Assembly: GCF_016907535.1 (NCBI RefSeq)
Contig: NZ_JAFBCF010000001.1
Location: forward strand, 3,100,001 to 3,164,000
Source: Microlunatus panaciterrae
GTDB lineage: Bacteria > Actinomycetota > Actinomycetes > Propionibacteriales > Propionibacteriaceae
Reading direction: 5' to 3'
DNA: 64,000 nucleotides
Positions 1 through 8,658 of this stretch are shown one piece after another. A program made the translations under genes and the position numbers. Under the pieces are notes generated by a model. That model searched no databases, was not told the origin of the DNA, and saw nothing but the letters and a program-made list of their open reading frames with translations. Every line of letters starts with the position of its first letter. Within the stretch, counting starts at the first letter, position 1.

Positions 1-167
1 TGGGCCGAGGAGGCCGTGAAGCGGACCGTGGCGGTGGACACGAACGTCTTCTCGGGCTGCTCGAGGTCCCGGCCGGTGAGGTCGACCAGCAGCTCGTACG
101 ATTGCGTGCTGATCAGCCTCGCGCGGGCACGCGCTTCGTCGCGGGTGAGGTTGGCGGGAAAGACCAT
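1..167 (-). CDS. pepN: Aminopeptidase N, N-terminal fragment
   Basis: Only the first 55 codons lie in the window; the gene runs off the left edge. The translation begins [18 protein letters not shown] and continues through [10 protein letters not shown] to STATVRF. This is the typical opening of actinobacterial M1 zinc aminopeptidases (NLTREEA, then the first strands of the N-terminal beta domain). The family removes N-terminal residues from peptides in the cytoplasm; the catalytic HEXXH region is outside the window. The start is the ATG at 165-167. It is divergent from the DsbA-like gene at 212, with about 45 bp between them. Identity rests on family resemblance over a short stretch. Confidence 0.75.
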   Translation of the reverse strand, partial: MVFPANLTRDEARARARLISTQSYELLVDLTGRDLEQPEKTFVSTATVRFTASSA

Positions 168-198
168 GCCCCGATCTTGTCACGACCGGTCTGCTCCG

Positions 199-204
199 TA
201 GTCT
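199..204 (+). promoter_or_regulatory. Candidate leaderless -10 box for the DsbA-like gene
   Basis: TAGTCT fits TANNNT and lies exactly 7 nt before the ATG at 212. No Shine-Dalgarno sequence is present, so transcription would begin at or next to the start codon. Confidence 0.5.
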
Positions 205-211
205 TGGCGGC

Positions 212-964
212 ATGGCGAAGTCGGACAAGAAGAGCGTCTCGAAGAAGGGCCGTGCCAAGAAGGACCCAGCCAGGAAGGACGCAGCCAAGAAGAGGTCTGC
301 GAAGAAGGGTGCGCAGCTCGAGAGCGTGTCCGCAACGGCCGAGACCGATCAGCCCACCCTGGTTGACTTCTGGTTCGACCCGACCTGCCCGTGGGCGTGG
401 CTCACCTCGCGCTGGATGCTCGAGGTGGAGAAGGTCCGTCCGGTGAAGACGATCTTCCACGTCATGAGCCTGTCGGTGTTGAACGAACATCGCGACGTCT
501 CCGACGACTACCGCCGAATGCTCAATGCCAACTGGGCTCCGGTGCGGATCGCCCTCACCGTCTGGCAGCAGTACGGCCAGGAGCAGCTGGCCGCGTTCTA
601 TACCGCCCTCGGCGTCCGGCTCCATCATCACAAAGAGGGTGTCCACCGGAGCACGCTGGTAGCCGCGCTGAACGACGTCGGCCTTCCGCCGGAGCTGGCT
701 GACGCCGGCGAGACCGGTGACAACGACGACGCGCTGCGCTGGTCGCACCACGAGGGGATGGACCTGGTCGGCAAGGATGTCGGCACGCCGGTGCTGAAGA
801 TCAACGGGGCAGCCATCTTCGGTCCGGTGATGTCACCGATCGTGACCGGGGAGGAGGCCGGTCGCATGTTCGACGCCGTGGTCCGGCTCGCCTCCTATCC
901 CGGTTTCTTCGAGCTCAAGCGCAGTCGCACAGTGGCACCGATCTTTGATGGGATCGGCGGCTGA
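212..964 (+). CDS. DsbA-family protein, mycothiol-dependent nitroreductase (Rv2466c)-like
   Basis: 250 aa. Residues 1-45 form a low-complexity Lys/Ala/Arg-rich tail; from about residue 50 the thioredoxin/DsbA fold follows. The segment [16 protein letters not shown] resembles mycobacterial Rv2466c, a mycothiol-dependent reductase, but the CXXC second cysteine is Ala: only Cys59 remains (C59-P-W-A62). Further family signatures are HVMSL, SHHEGMD, the cis-Pro loop [10 protein letters not shown] and the C-terminal [11 protein letters not shown] single-Cys enzyme could still act by forming a mixed disulfide with mycothiol. The likely role is cytoplasmic thiol redox or nitro reduction. There is no signal peptide. 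The basic tail is unusual and could be a nucleic-acid-binding or interaction extension. The start is supported by the promoter at 199-204. Confidence 0.85.
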   Translation: MAKSDKKSVSKKGRAKKDPARKDAAKKRSAKKGAQLESVSATAETDQPTLVDFWFDPTCPWAWLTSRWMLEVEKVRPVKTIFHVMSLSVLNEHRDVSDDYRRMLNANWAPVRIALTVWQQYGQEQLAAFYTALGVRLHHHKEGVHRSTLVAALNDVGLPPELADAGETGDNDDALRWSHHEGMDLVGKDVGTPVLKINGAAIFGPVMSPIVTGEEAGRMFDAVVRLASYPGFFELKRSRTVAPIFDGIGG

Positions 965-1001
965 CCCTGCCCGGCCCGGCCCGACCTGAGATAGTTCTGC
1001 C

Positions 1002-1475
1002 ATGCGCGTACACATCGGCAGCGACCACGCCGGCTTCGACCTCAAGAACTTCCTGGTGGCCGAGCTGGGCTCGGCCGGGCACGACGTGGTCGACCACGGT
1101 CCGGCACAGCTGGATCCGCAGGATGACTACCCCGTCTTCTGCATCCCGGCGGCTGTGGCGGTGGTGGCTGACCCGGGTTCGCTCGGGGTGGTGATCGGGG
1201 GGTCCGGCAACGGTGAGCAGATCGCCGCCAACAAGGTCCGCGGGGTGCGCTCAGCGCTGGCGTACAACACCGAGACGGCGCAACTGGCCAGACTGCACAA
1301 TGACGCCAACGTGGTGGCCGTCGGTGCCCGGATGCACACCGAGGCGGAGGCGCTCGAACTCGTTACGTTGTTCCTCTCCACGTCCTTCAGTGGCGAGGAA
1401 CGACACGCCCGCCGGATCCAGATGCTGGGCGACTATGAGCGCACCCACGAGGTTCCCAAGCCTGCCACCGAGTGA
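1002..1475 (+). CDS. rpiB: Ribose-5-phosphate isomerase B
   Basis: 157 aa, normal for RpiB. It interconverts ribose 5-phosphate and ribulose 5-phosphate in the pentose phosphate pathway. The N-terminus MRVHIGSDHAGFDLK carries the phosphate-binding SDHAG. GGSGNGEQIAANKVRGVRSAL is the anion-hole and active-site loop of the actinobacterial subtype; the catalytic base is Glu72, corresponding to Glu75 of the M. tuberculosis enzyme, where E. coli-type enzymes use Cys. GARMHT near residue 106 is also conserved. It is read in the same direction as the DsbA-like gene, 37 bp downstream. A six-copy hairpin array lies directly after the stop. Confidence 0.96.
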   Translation: MRVHIGSDHAGFDLKNFLVAELGSAGHDVVDHGPAQLDPQDDYPVFCIPAAVAVVADPGSLGVVIGGSGNGEQIAANKVRGVRSALAYNTETAQLARLHNDANVVAVGARMHTEAEALELVTLFLSTSFSGEERHARRIQMLGDYERTHEVPKPATE

Positions 1476-1508
1476 CGCGCAGCCGCGTTCTTCGGCAGTG
1501 AGGACTTC

Positions 1509-1815
1509 CGGCGCCGATCCGGGTCGAAAACTCGACAGAACGCGACTTCTGCCGTCCGCCTGCGCCGATCTGGGTCCGAAAACTCGGCAGAACGCGACTT
1601 CTGCCGTCCGCTTGCGCCGATCTGGGTCCGAAAACTCGGCAGAACGCGACTTCTGCCGCCTTCCGGCGCCGATCCGGGTCGAAAACTCGGCAGAACGCCA
1701 CTTCTGCCGGCCGCCTGCGCCGACCTGGGTCGAAAACTCGGCAGAACGCGACTTCTGCCGCCCTCCAGGGCCGATCCGGGTCGAAAACTCGGCAGAACGC
1801 GACTTCTGGCATTCC
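1509..1815. repeat. Six-copy 51-52 bp tandem repeat, each unit with a hairpin
   Basis: Units can be anchored on GGGTC(C)GAAAACTCG at 1521, 1572, 1624, 1676, 1727 and 1778. Each contains an inverted repeat with arms CGGCAGAA and TTCTGCCG around a 6-nt loop, mostly CGCGAC. Copies 2-5 have perfect 8-bp arms; the outermost copies 1 and 6 each carry changes in one arm. The sequence between hairpins is conserved too, so this is not a CRISPR array. It lies between rpiB and a small minus-strand gene. Open frames across it are artefacts of the repeat. From 1816 to 1911 nothing is recognisable. Confidence 0.93.
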
Positions 1816-1911
1816 GTCGTCGGCGAAGACGTCCCCATCCTTGAGCGCATCGCGGCAACCGACCACCAGATGACGCCGAAAGGAGCATCGAGGCTCAGAG
1901 CGCGATGTCGG

Positions 1912-2175
1912 TCACACCCTCGCCGAGGCGCGTGGGCGCTTGCCCTCTACCCGCGCCAGTAGGCTGCTGAGTACGGACTCGGCGTACTCCTCGTCCTCCC
2001 GGGTGGGCCGGGACACATCTCGGGCACGCAGGGCCCGATCCGCCGACACCAGTCCGGAGACCCCGTCCCGGCCGAAGTCCCTCGGCCACGGCTCCCGGCC
2101 GTCGTTCGCGTTCGCTGTGATTCCGGCATCGCTGTGTGGCGATGGCACCCCGGAACCCTCCGAGCGTCCTGTCAT
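1912..2175 (-). CDS. Small conserved actinobacterial protein of unknown function
   Basis: 87 aa. The N-terminal 45 residues look variable and polar. The C-terminal half, RALRARDVSRPTREDEEYAE followed by SVLSSLLARVEGKR, resembles a short conserved motif seen in actinobacterial hypothetical proteins. It is predicted soluble with no signal peptide or membrane segment. It is divergent from nei and shares a bidirectional promoter with it (2182-2191); the ATG lies 6 nt from its own -10 box, so the mRNA is probably leaderless. Composition fits coding sequence. The function is unknown. Confidence 0.65.
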   Translation of the reverse strand: MTGRSEGSGVPSPHSDAGITANANDGREPWPRDFGRDGVSGLVSADRALRARDVSRPTREDEEYAESVLSSLLARVEGKRPRASARV

Positions 2176-2181
2176 GGCACA

Positions 2182-2191
2182 AGCCTAGAGT
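2182..2191. promoter_or_regulatory. Bidirectional promoter with overlapping -10 boxes
   Basis: AGCCTAGAGT reads TAGAGT on the plus strand (toward nei, leader of about 35 nt with a good ribosome site) and TAGGCT on the minus strand (toward the 87-aa gene, 6 nt before its ATG). The two hexamers share the central TA. Confidence 0.5.
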
Positions 2192-2230
2192 GACCGCTGG
2201 CCGCCCGCAGCACATTTGAGGAGTATCGAG

Positions 2231-3037
2231 ATGCCCGAGGGTCACACCCTGCACCGGCTGGCGCTGGACCTGAACGCCGCGTTCGGCGGCCGGCAGCTCG
2301 CGGTGACCAGCCCGCAGGGACGGTTCGCCGAGTCCGCCGCACTGATCGACGGCGCCACCCTGGTGACGGCGTCCGCGCACGGCAAGCACCTGTTTCTCGA
2401 GTTCGACCGGGCACTGCTGCTGCACATCCACCTCGGCCTGATCGGCGGCCTGCAGATCGGCCCGGCGGCCCCGCCGCGCGGCGAGGTCCGGGTCCGGCTC
2501 GCCGCCGAGGACACGGTCGCGGACCTACGCGGCCCGCAGGCGTGTGTACTGCGGACGCCGGACGAGGTGGCCCGCCAGGTGGCTGCTCTCGGGCCTGACC
2601 CGCTGCGGCCCGACGCCGACCCCGAGCGGGCCTGGACCCGGATCCATCGGTCCAACCGGCCGATCGCCGCCCTGCTGATGGACCAGACCGTGCTGTCCGG
2701 CGTCGGCAATGTCTATCGGGCCGAGGTGCTGTTCCGACAGCGCCTGAACCCGTTCCGTGAAGGCAGCAGGCTCAGCCGTCGCAGCTGGGACGCGATCTGG
2801 GCCGACCTGCTGGCGTTGATGCCGCAGGGGGTGACCGACAACAGGATCGACACCGTCAGGCCCGAACACCTGCCCGAGCTAATGGGACGTCCACCGCGGG
2901 TCGACGACCACGGTGGTGAGGTGTACGTCTACCGGCGGCACGGGCAATCGTGCTTCGTCTGCGGGTCGAAGGTGCGGACCGAGGTGCTGGCCGGACGTAA
3001 CCTCTTCTGGTGCGGAAAATGCCAGCGGCGGGGCTGA
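2231..3037 (+). CDS. nei: Fpg/Nei-family DNA glycosylase (endonuclease VIII type)
   Basis: 268 aa. Removes oxidised bases and nicks the strand by beta/delta elimination (base excision repair). The mature N-terminus is PEGHT, with Pro2 as nucleophile and Glu3 as general acid. The helix-two-turn-helix contains VLSGVGNVYRAEVLF. The C-terminal zinc finger is C-X2-C (CFVCGSK) plus C-X2-C (CGKC). PEGHT rather than PELPE points to the Nei branch. The ATG at 2231 is chosen because the initiator Met must directly precede PE, and GAGGAG at 2218-2223 gives good spacing; an upstream in-frame start at 2216 would bury the catalytic proline. It is first in a six-gene overlapping run. Confidence 0.95.
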   Translation: MPEGHTLHRLALDLNAAFGGRQLAVTSPQGRFAESAALIDGATLVTASAHGKHLFLEFDRALLLHIHLGLIGGLQIGPAAPPRGEVRVRLAAEDTVADLRGPQACVLRTPDEVARQVAALGPDPLRPDADPERAWTRIHRSNRPIAALLMDQTVLSGVGNVYRAEVLFRQRLNPFREGSRLSRRSWDAIWADLLALMPQGVTDNRIDTVRPEHLPELMGRPPRVDDHGGEVYVYRRHGQSCFVCGSKVRTEVLAGRNLFWCGKCQRRG

Positions 3038-4593
3038 CCTTCCGGCTGCCCGCTGGGTCGGTCCAGTTCGACCCGGACGGACGATTGCTGCGGGTCGCGC
3101 ACGACTCGCGGTCCGACGGTGGCTACCTGGCGCCGGGCTTCGGCCCCGGCTCGCTGGTGGTCGACGGCCAGACGCAGGACTGGATGCGGGTCGGGATGGT
3201 GTCCGACGCCGATGAGCTGGAGGTCTCTTACCAGGCCACCCAGACGCATCTCTCGCTGGTGATCCGGCACACCGTGACGACCGCCTGGGGCGTCCGGCTG
3301 GCGATCACCAACCTCGGCTCCGAACCGGTCAGCATCGAACGTGCGAGCCTCGCACTGCGTCCGTCGCCGGGCTATCTCGGCTGGGCCCTGACCGCCGGAG
3401 CGACCGCCGGCTACGCCGTTTATCCGGCCGACGGCGACGGTCCGCTGCTTGCCTGGACCCTGCAATGGGGTGAACTCGCCCGAGCCACCACCGAGGGTCT
3501 GGAGCTGGGCCCGATCGACCTGCCGCCCCGGGGTCGCTACATCGTCCAGTGGCTGTGGGACTTCCATCCGACGCCGGCACGCCTGGGCCGGGGCCGGCTC
3601 GGGGTGGTGCCGGCGCCGGCGGTGCTGACCATGGGCCAACCGGTGGAGATCATGGACGAGGACACCGCGTTGGTCACCGGTGGCTCCCTCACAGTGAGCA
3701 CCAATGAGGGCGTACGCGAGGTGGCCGCTGAGGAGCCTGGTCCGTATCCGATCGAGCTCAGATCGGGTCGGGGGACCACCCGGTTCGAGGTGACCTGGGT
3801 GCGCCCGATGGACCAGGTCCTGGCCCGCGCCGCGGAGCAGGTCCTGGCAGGACCGACCTCGGCGACCGGCGTCACCAGGCTGGCGGACGCGGCGGCGGCC
3901 CTGCTGGTGCAGCGGGCGCTGGCCGAGATGCTGGTGGCCGATCCCGAACCCGCCGCCGACGCGCTGGAGCTGTTCAGCGCCGGGCTGCTTGAGCGTGGGC
4001 GTTGCGACCCGTTCGAGGTGGCCCTGCTCTGCGGTGAATGGACGCGGACCGGCGATCATGATCTTGTCGAGGTCGCCCGGTCGAGTCTGCTGTCGGCTGA
4101 AGCGGTCCGACCGGGGCTCGGGCTGGCGGCTACCCGTCTCTGCGTCGCACTGATGATGGCCGGTCGGCCGGTGACGGAGGTGTTGGACCGGTTGTCCCTG
4201 CTTCGGCACACGATCGGTGCCGTGCCTTCCGGCCGCCGGGCGAACGAGGACGTTCTGCGGGACCGGCTGGCTGAGCTCGAGCTGATCATGGTGGTGCAAC
4301 GCAACATCGAGGTGGTCGGCGACGACGTACTGCGCCTGGTCGGCTGCCTCGGCGGTTACCTCGGCTACGGGCTTCCCGGACAGCTCACCGAGCCGGTCGG
4401 CGACGACACGCTCGGCTACCTGGTCACCATCCTCAGCCTGTTGCCCGACGAGGTCGGCGAGAACTTCCTTGACAGCTGGGGCGTGACACCGCAGGCGCTG
4501 GCTGACCGCTATCGGCCGGTGGTGCTGTCCGGCCACGACCGGACGCATCAGCGCGCCCTCGCCTGGCTGGTGCTGGGCCGTCAGGCCGCGTGA
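3019..4593 (+). CDS. Unknown protein coupled to nei and lysX
   Basis: 524 aa from the ATG at 3019; a GTG at 3010 is also in frame. Either start lies inside the end of nei, so translation is probably coupled. I do not recognise a family. Roughly residues 1-260 are rich in predicted beta strands (many short hydrophobic strands with Gly/Pro turns), reminiscent of a beta-sandwich sugar-binding fold. Residues 265-520 are helical with Leu/Ala repeats. It has no signal peptide, no membrane segment and no evident catalytic motif. It ends 16 bp before lysX. Codon use matches the neighbours. Its place between nei and lysX suggests a membrane or envelope stress context, but that is inference only. Confidence 0.85.
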   Translation: MPAAGLTFRLPAGSVQFDPDGRLLRVAHDSRSDGGYLAPGFGPGSLVVDGQTQDWMRVGMVSDADELEVSYQATQTHLSLVIRHTVTTAWGVRLAITNLGSEPVSIERASLALRPSPGYLGWALTAGATAGYAVYPADGDGPLLAWTLQWGELARATTEGLELGPIDLPPRGRYIVQWLWDFHPTPARLGRGRLGVVPAPAVLTMGQPVEIMDEDTALVTGGSLTVSTNEGVREVAAEEPGPYPIELRSGRGTTRFEVTWVRPMDQVLARAAEQVLAGPTSATGVTRLADAAAALLVQRALAEMLVADPEPAADALELFSAGLLERGRCDPFEVALLCGEWTRTGDHDLVEVARSSLLSAEAVRPGLGLAATRLCVALMMAGRPVTEVLDRLSLLRHTIGAVPSGRRANEDVLRDRLAELELIMVVQRNIEVVGDDVLRLVGCLGGYLGYGLPGQLTEPVGDDTLGYLVTILSLLPDEVGENFLDSWGVTPQALADRYRPVVLSGHDRTHQRALAWLVLGRQAA

Positions 4594-4609
4594 TGAGAAG
4601 GTGGGCGCT

Positions 4610-7600
4610 GTGAGCTCGACCCGTCACCTGGTGCAACGTCGCCCCGGCATGCCCAAGCTGCCCTTCCTGATCTCTCGCCTGTTCTTCATCGTGGCTGCGC
4701 TGCTGGTGATCAAGCTGGTCTTTCCCGGGGTGCTCTGGTTTGGGGTGGTCATCGACGTCGTGTCGACGCTGTTCATCCCGATCGACTCGTCCACCGTCGG
4801 CGTGGCGGTCTTCCTGGTCATCCTCGGCGCGGCACTGGCCCGCCGCAAACGGATGGGGCTGGTGGTGGCCCTGATCTTCCTGGCCGGGATCCTGTTGAAC
4901 TCACTGCTCTATGTGGGAATCCTGCTGGTGCTCATCTCGGCCGACGAACCGCTGCAGGTCGGGGACCAGCTGCTGCTGGCCCGCTTCTCGCTCAACCTGG
5001 CGACCCTGGGCTGCATCTTCGTGACCCTGCTCGTGCACCGCGCCGAATTCTCCGCGCGCCGGCCGCCGGGCGGCGTCCGCAAAGCGCTGCTGGTGCTGAT
5101 CGGCGGTCTGGCGTTGACCACCGTTGTCGGCATGCTGTTGGTGACCCTGTCGCCGGGCCCCTTGGCGCAGCCTCGCAGCCGGCTGGTCTGGCTGTTCCGG
5201 CGGATGCTGGGACTCGTCCCGGGTACGGAGCTGCCCCCGGGCGGCCCGCCGACGTGGATCAGCAGCACCATCGGGGCCCTGGTGGCGGTCACGCTGCTGG
5301 CCGCTCTGGTGGCACTGATGCGCTCCCAGCGGGCAGCGGCCCTGATGTCGCCCGAGGACGAGCCCCTGGTCCGCGCCCTGGTGGCCCAGTCGAGTGCCGA
5401 CTCGCTCGCCTACTTCGCCACCCGTCGGGACAAGTCGGTCGTGTTCGCCCCCGACGGCAGGGCGGCGATCACCTACCGGCTGGAACTGGGCGTCTGCCTG
5501 GCGAGCAGCGACCCGATCGGCGAACCCGACCACTGGCCTTCTGCAATCGCGGCCTGGCACCAGCTGGTGAACACGTACGGCTGGACGCCGGCGGTGATCG
5601 GGGCCAGTGAGGCGGGAGCGACTGCGTACGCCCGCTCCGGGCTGCGGGTCATCCGGCTCGGCGACGAGGCGGTGCTATCCGCGAAGGACTTCCAGCTGGA
5701 GGGGCGCGAGATGCGGCCGGTCCGGCAGGCGGTCCAGAGACTCGAGAAGATGGGCTATCACACCCGGATCCGCCGCCACCGCGAGATCGACCGGGCGGAG
5801 TTCGACGCGCTGATCGCCCTGGTGGACGCCTGGCGGGACACCGAGACCGAGCGCGGATTCTCGATGGCCCTGGGCCGGCTCGGGGATCCGGCCGACGGGG
5901 CGTGCCTGATGGTGGAGGCCCTGTTCCCGGCAGATCGTGTCCAGGCCGGGCCGGAGGGCGAGGTTGCGGGCCTGCTGTCGTTCGTCCCCTGGGGTGACGA
6001 CGGGTTCTCACTCGATGTGATGCGCCGGAACCCGCGGGCCGACAACGGCGTGACCGAGCTGATGGTGAGTGCCCTGATGGGCGCGTCGCGGGAGATCGGC
6101 ATCCGGCGGGTGTCCTTGAACTTCGCCGTGTTCCGCAGCGCCTTCGAGGAGGGGGCGCGGATCGGTGCTGGGCCGGTGCTGCGGGTCTGGCGGCGGATGC
6201 TGCTGGTCGTCTCGCGCTGGTGGCAGATCGAGTCGCTGTTCCGGTCGAACGTCAAGTACCGCCCGGACTGGTATCCACGCTTCCTGTGTTACGCCGAGAC
6301 GCGCGACATCGCCCTGGTCGGGGCCGCCTCCGGCGTGGCTGAGGGTTTCATCGATCTGCCGTTCTTCCTCCGGCCGCGGATCGAGGCGGTGCAGCGGCCA
6401 CCGGTCGAACTGGCCGGCATCGAGGCCCCCGCCACCGCCCCTGCCGCAGTCGAAGGGAAAGCGGAAGTCGAGCCTGCGGACAACAGGCCGGAGCAGACCA
6501 GGCTGCGGATGGAGGTGCGAGAGCAGCTGCTGGCGGCGGGGATCGACCCCTACCCCCCGTCGTTTCGCCCCACCGCCGGTGCCGGGGAGCTGCGACTGGG
6601 GGAGCATGCCAGGGTGGCCGGCCGGGTCCTCGGCGTCCGTGACCATGGCGGGGTGATCTTCGTCCGGCTCCGCGACTGGACCGGCGATGCGCAGCTGATG
6701 CTCACCCGGAGCGCGACCGGTGACGTGGCGATGGACGAGTTCCGCCGGGTGGTCGACCTGGGTGACCATGTCGGGGCCGAAGGAACCATGATCCTGTCGG
6801 CCAGAGGCGAGCTGTCGCTCGAGGCGTCAGAGTGGCTGCTGACCGCAAAGTCATTACGGCCGCCGCCGGACAAGCACCGCGGCATCACCGACCCGGAGAC
6901 CAGGGTCCGGCAGCGCTATCTCGACCTGGCCGTGAACCCCACCGCCCGGCGCATGCTTGCTGCCCGCTCGGCAGCGGTCAGAGCCGTCCGCCAGACCCTC
7001 GATGGCGAGGGCTATCTCGAGGTGGAGACGCCGATCCTGCAGACCATCCACGGCGGTGCGAACGCCCGGCCCTTCCGTACCCACATCAACGCCTACGACC
7101 TGCCGCTCTATCTGCGGATCGCCCCCGAGCTGTTTCTGAAGAGGCTGATGGTGGGGGGCGTGGACCGGGTGTTCGAAATCGGCCGCAACTTCCGTAACGA
7201 GGGGGCCGACGCCAGTCACAACCCCGAGTTCACCATGCTCGAGGCCTACCACGCCTACGGCGACTACACCACCATGCGCACCCTGGCCCAGGAGCTGATC
7301 GTCCGCGCCGCCCAGGCCGCGAACGGCAGCCTGGTCGTCGGCGGCCGTGACCACTCCGGCTGCTGGCATGATGTCGATCTTGCGGAACCCTGGCCGGTGA
7401 TCACCGTCAACGCCGCCGTGTCGGCCGCTCTGGGGGTCGAGGTGACAGCGGACACCGACCGGTCCACTCTGGCGGCGCTGGCCGACGCTCGGGGGATCCC
7501 CTGCGACCCGCGCTGGGGACGGGGAGCGGTGCTGCTCGAGCTGTACGAGCATCTGGTGGAGGACCGCACCGTCCGGCCGACCTTCTACACCGACTTCCCG

Positions 7601-7939
7601 GCGGAGGTGTCGCCGCTCACCAGACCGCACCGGGAGGACGGCCGGCTTGCCGAGCGGTGGGACCTGGTGGCCTTCGGCGCCGAGCTCGGTACGGCCTACT
7701 CGGAGCTGGTCGACCCGGTGGAGCAGCGAGTCAGGCTGACGGCCCAGTCACTGCAGGCTGCGGGCGGTGACCCTGAGGCGATGGAGCTGGACGAGGACTT
7801 CCTGGTGGCTCTCGAGTATGCGATGCCCCCGTCGGGAGGCCTCGGAATGGGCCTGGACCGCCTGATGATGATGCTGACCAACAGCACGATCCGGGACACG
7901 ATCGCCTTCCCGTTGGTACGGCCACGGAGTCGGGGATGA
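4610..7939 (+). CDS. lysX: Bifunctional lysylphosphatidylglycerol synthetase / lysyl-tRNA synthetase
   Basis: About 1109 aa, close to M. tuberculosis LysX. The N-terminus has several hydrophobic segments (about residues 15-240), followed by the cytosolic MprF-type lysyl-transferase domain (DUF2156, about 250-580; GFSLDVMRRNP, SLNFAVFRS). The C-terminal half is a class II LysRS: OB-fold (VAGRVLGVRDHG), core with motif 2 (FRNEGADASHNPEFTMLEAY) and motif 3 (GLGMGLDRLMM). It charges tRNA-Lys and transfers Lys to phosphatidylglycerol, lowering surface charge and raising resistance to cationic peptides. The GTG at 4610 is preferred over the GTG at 4601 because GAGAAGG at 4594-4600 is then correctly spaced. 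It overlaps the next gene by ATGA. Confidence 0.95.
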   Translation: MSSTRHLVQRRPGMPKLPFLISRLFFIVAALLVIKLVFPGVLWFGVVIDVVSTLFIPIDSSTVGVAVFLVILGAALARRKRMGLVVALIFLAGILLNSLLYVGILLVLISADEPLQVGDQLLLARFSLNLATLGCIFVTLLVHRAEFSARRPPGGVRKALLVLIGGLALTTVVGMLLVTLSPGPLAQPRSRLVWLFRRMLGLVPGTELPPGGPPTWISSTIGALVAVTLLAALVALMRSQRAAALMSPEDEPLVRALVAQSSADSLAYFATRRDKSVVFAPDGRAAITYRLELGVCLASSDPIGEPDHWPSAIAAWHQLVNTYGWTPAVIGASEAGATAYARSGLRVIRLGDEAVLSAKDFQLEGREMRPVRQAVQRLEKMGYHTRIRRHREIDRAEFDALIALVDAWRDTETERGFSMALGRLGDPADGACLMVEALFPADRVQAGPEGEVAGLLSFVPWGDDGFSLDVMRRNPRADNGVTELMVSALMGASREIGIRRVSLNFAVFRSAFEEGARIGAGPVLRVWRRMLLVVSRWWQIESLFRSNVKYRPDWYPRFLCYAETRDIALVGAASGVAEGFIDLPFFLRPRIEAVQRPPVELAGIEAPATAPAAVEGKAEVEPADNRPEQTRLRMEVREQLLAAGIDPYPPSFRPTAGAGELRLGEHARVAGRVLGVRDHGGVIFVRLRDWTGDAQLMLTRSATGDVAMDEFRRVVDLGDHVGAEGTMILSARGELSLEASEWLLTAKSLRPPPDKHRGITDPETRVRQRYLDLAVNPTARRMLAARSAAVRAVRQTLDGEGYLEVETPILQTIHGGANARPFRTHINAYDLPLYLRIAPELFLKRLMVGGVDRVFEIGRNFRNEGADASHNPEFTMLEAYHAYGDYTTMRTLAQELIVRAAQAANGSLVVGGRDHSGCWHDVDLAEPWPVITVNAAVSAALGVEVTADTDRSTLAALADARGIPCDPRWGRGAVLLELYEHLVEDRTVRPTFYTDFPAEVSPLTRPHREDGRLAERWDLVAFGAELGTAYSELVDPVEQRVRLTAQSLQAAGGDPEAMELDEDFLVALEYAMPPSGGLGMGLDRLMMMLTNSTIRDTIAFPLVRPRSRG

Positions 7940-8658
7940 GGAGCAGGCCATCACGGATCTGGCTGCTCCTCGGCTATGTGGTGCTGTTCAGCTACAACAC
8001 CTGGCTGCTCTGGGCGCCGATGAACGGCAACGCGGCCCTCTTCAACGGTTATCTCTCCGAGTTGTCCGCCTCAGACCAGCCCAACAACTTCTTCTTCCGC
8101 GGTGGGGACCTGCTGACAGCGCTGGTGGTGGGGGCGATCGGGGTCGAGGCGCTGCTGCGCTGGCGGGAACCCCGCGGTCAGGGTCGGCGTTGGTGGGTGC
8201 TTTCGGCGTTCGGACTGGTCTTCTTCGCTCTGTCGACGTTCTTCGACGCCTTCTTCGCGATGGACTGTTCGCCGACGCTGAGCAAGGTGTGCCTGGTCGA
8301 GGAGGAGGAAGGGCTGCTGTCGCTGGTGCACTATCTGCACACGTTCACCAGCGTCGGCGCCCAGATCGGCATCGTCACCTCGCTGGTCGCCGCCTTCCTC
8401 GGATCGCGCCAGTCCCACCGGCTGGCACCGTGGATGCAGCGGTTGCTCTTGGCGCTGACCCTGCTGGAGGCTCTATCGCTGACCGTGATGATGGTCATGC
8501 TGGCAGCCGGCGTCCCGGGGATCGGCTACCCGCAGGCGGTGATGGTGCTGATCGCCTCCTTCTGGTTCCTCGCTGTCGGAGCCGGGCTGTCGGAGCATCT
8601 GCCGCTCGGACCGCACCACTTCCAGTTCCACGACCCCGACGAGGAGGAGCGGAGGTGA
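7936..8658 (+). CDS. DUF998-family membrane protein
   Basis: 240 aa. About six hydrophobic segments: near residues 9-27, 57-73, 88-106, 132-153, 166-190 and 198-220. A periplasmic loop carries FDAFFAMDCSPTLSKVC with two cysteines that could form a disulfide. The overall pattern and the SELSASDQPNNFFFRGGD segment match the DUF998 family, whose function is unknown. The start codon overlaps the lysX stop by four bases and the stop overlaps the next start, so it is translationally coupled on both sides. Co-transcription with lysX suggests a role in membrane lipid or envelope maintenance (inference). Confidence 0.85.
   Translation: MRSRPSRIWLLLGYVVLFSYNTWLLWAPMNGNAALFNGYLSELSASDQPNNFFFRGGDLLTALVVGAIGVEALLRWREPRGQGRRWWVLSAFGLVFFALSTFFDAFFAMDCSPTLSKVCLVEEEEGLLSLVHYLHTFTSVGAQIGIVTSLVAAFLGSRQSHRLAPWMQRLLLALTLLEALSLTVMMVMLAAGVPGIGYPQAVMVLIASFWFLAVGAGLSEHLPLGPHHFQFHDPDEEERR

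Noticed and set aside
1509-1815. CRISPR array
   Set aside because: The sequence between the repeated hairpins is itself conserved, the period is a uniform 51-52 bp, and no cas genes are present; it is a tandem repeat.
2929-4548. 539-codon open frame antisense to the unknown gene after nei
   Set aside because: Considered because the plus-strand protein is unrecognised, but the plus strand has overlap with nei, correct spacing to lysX and natural composition; the antisense frame has shadow composition.
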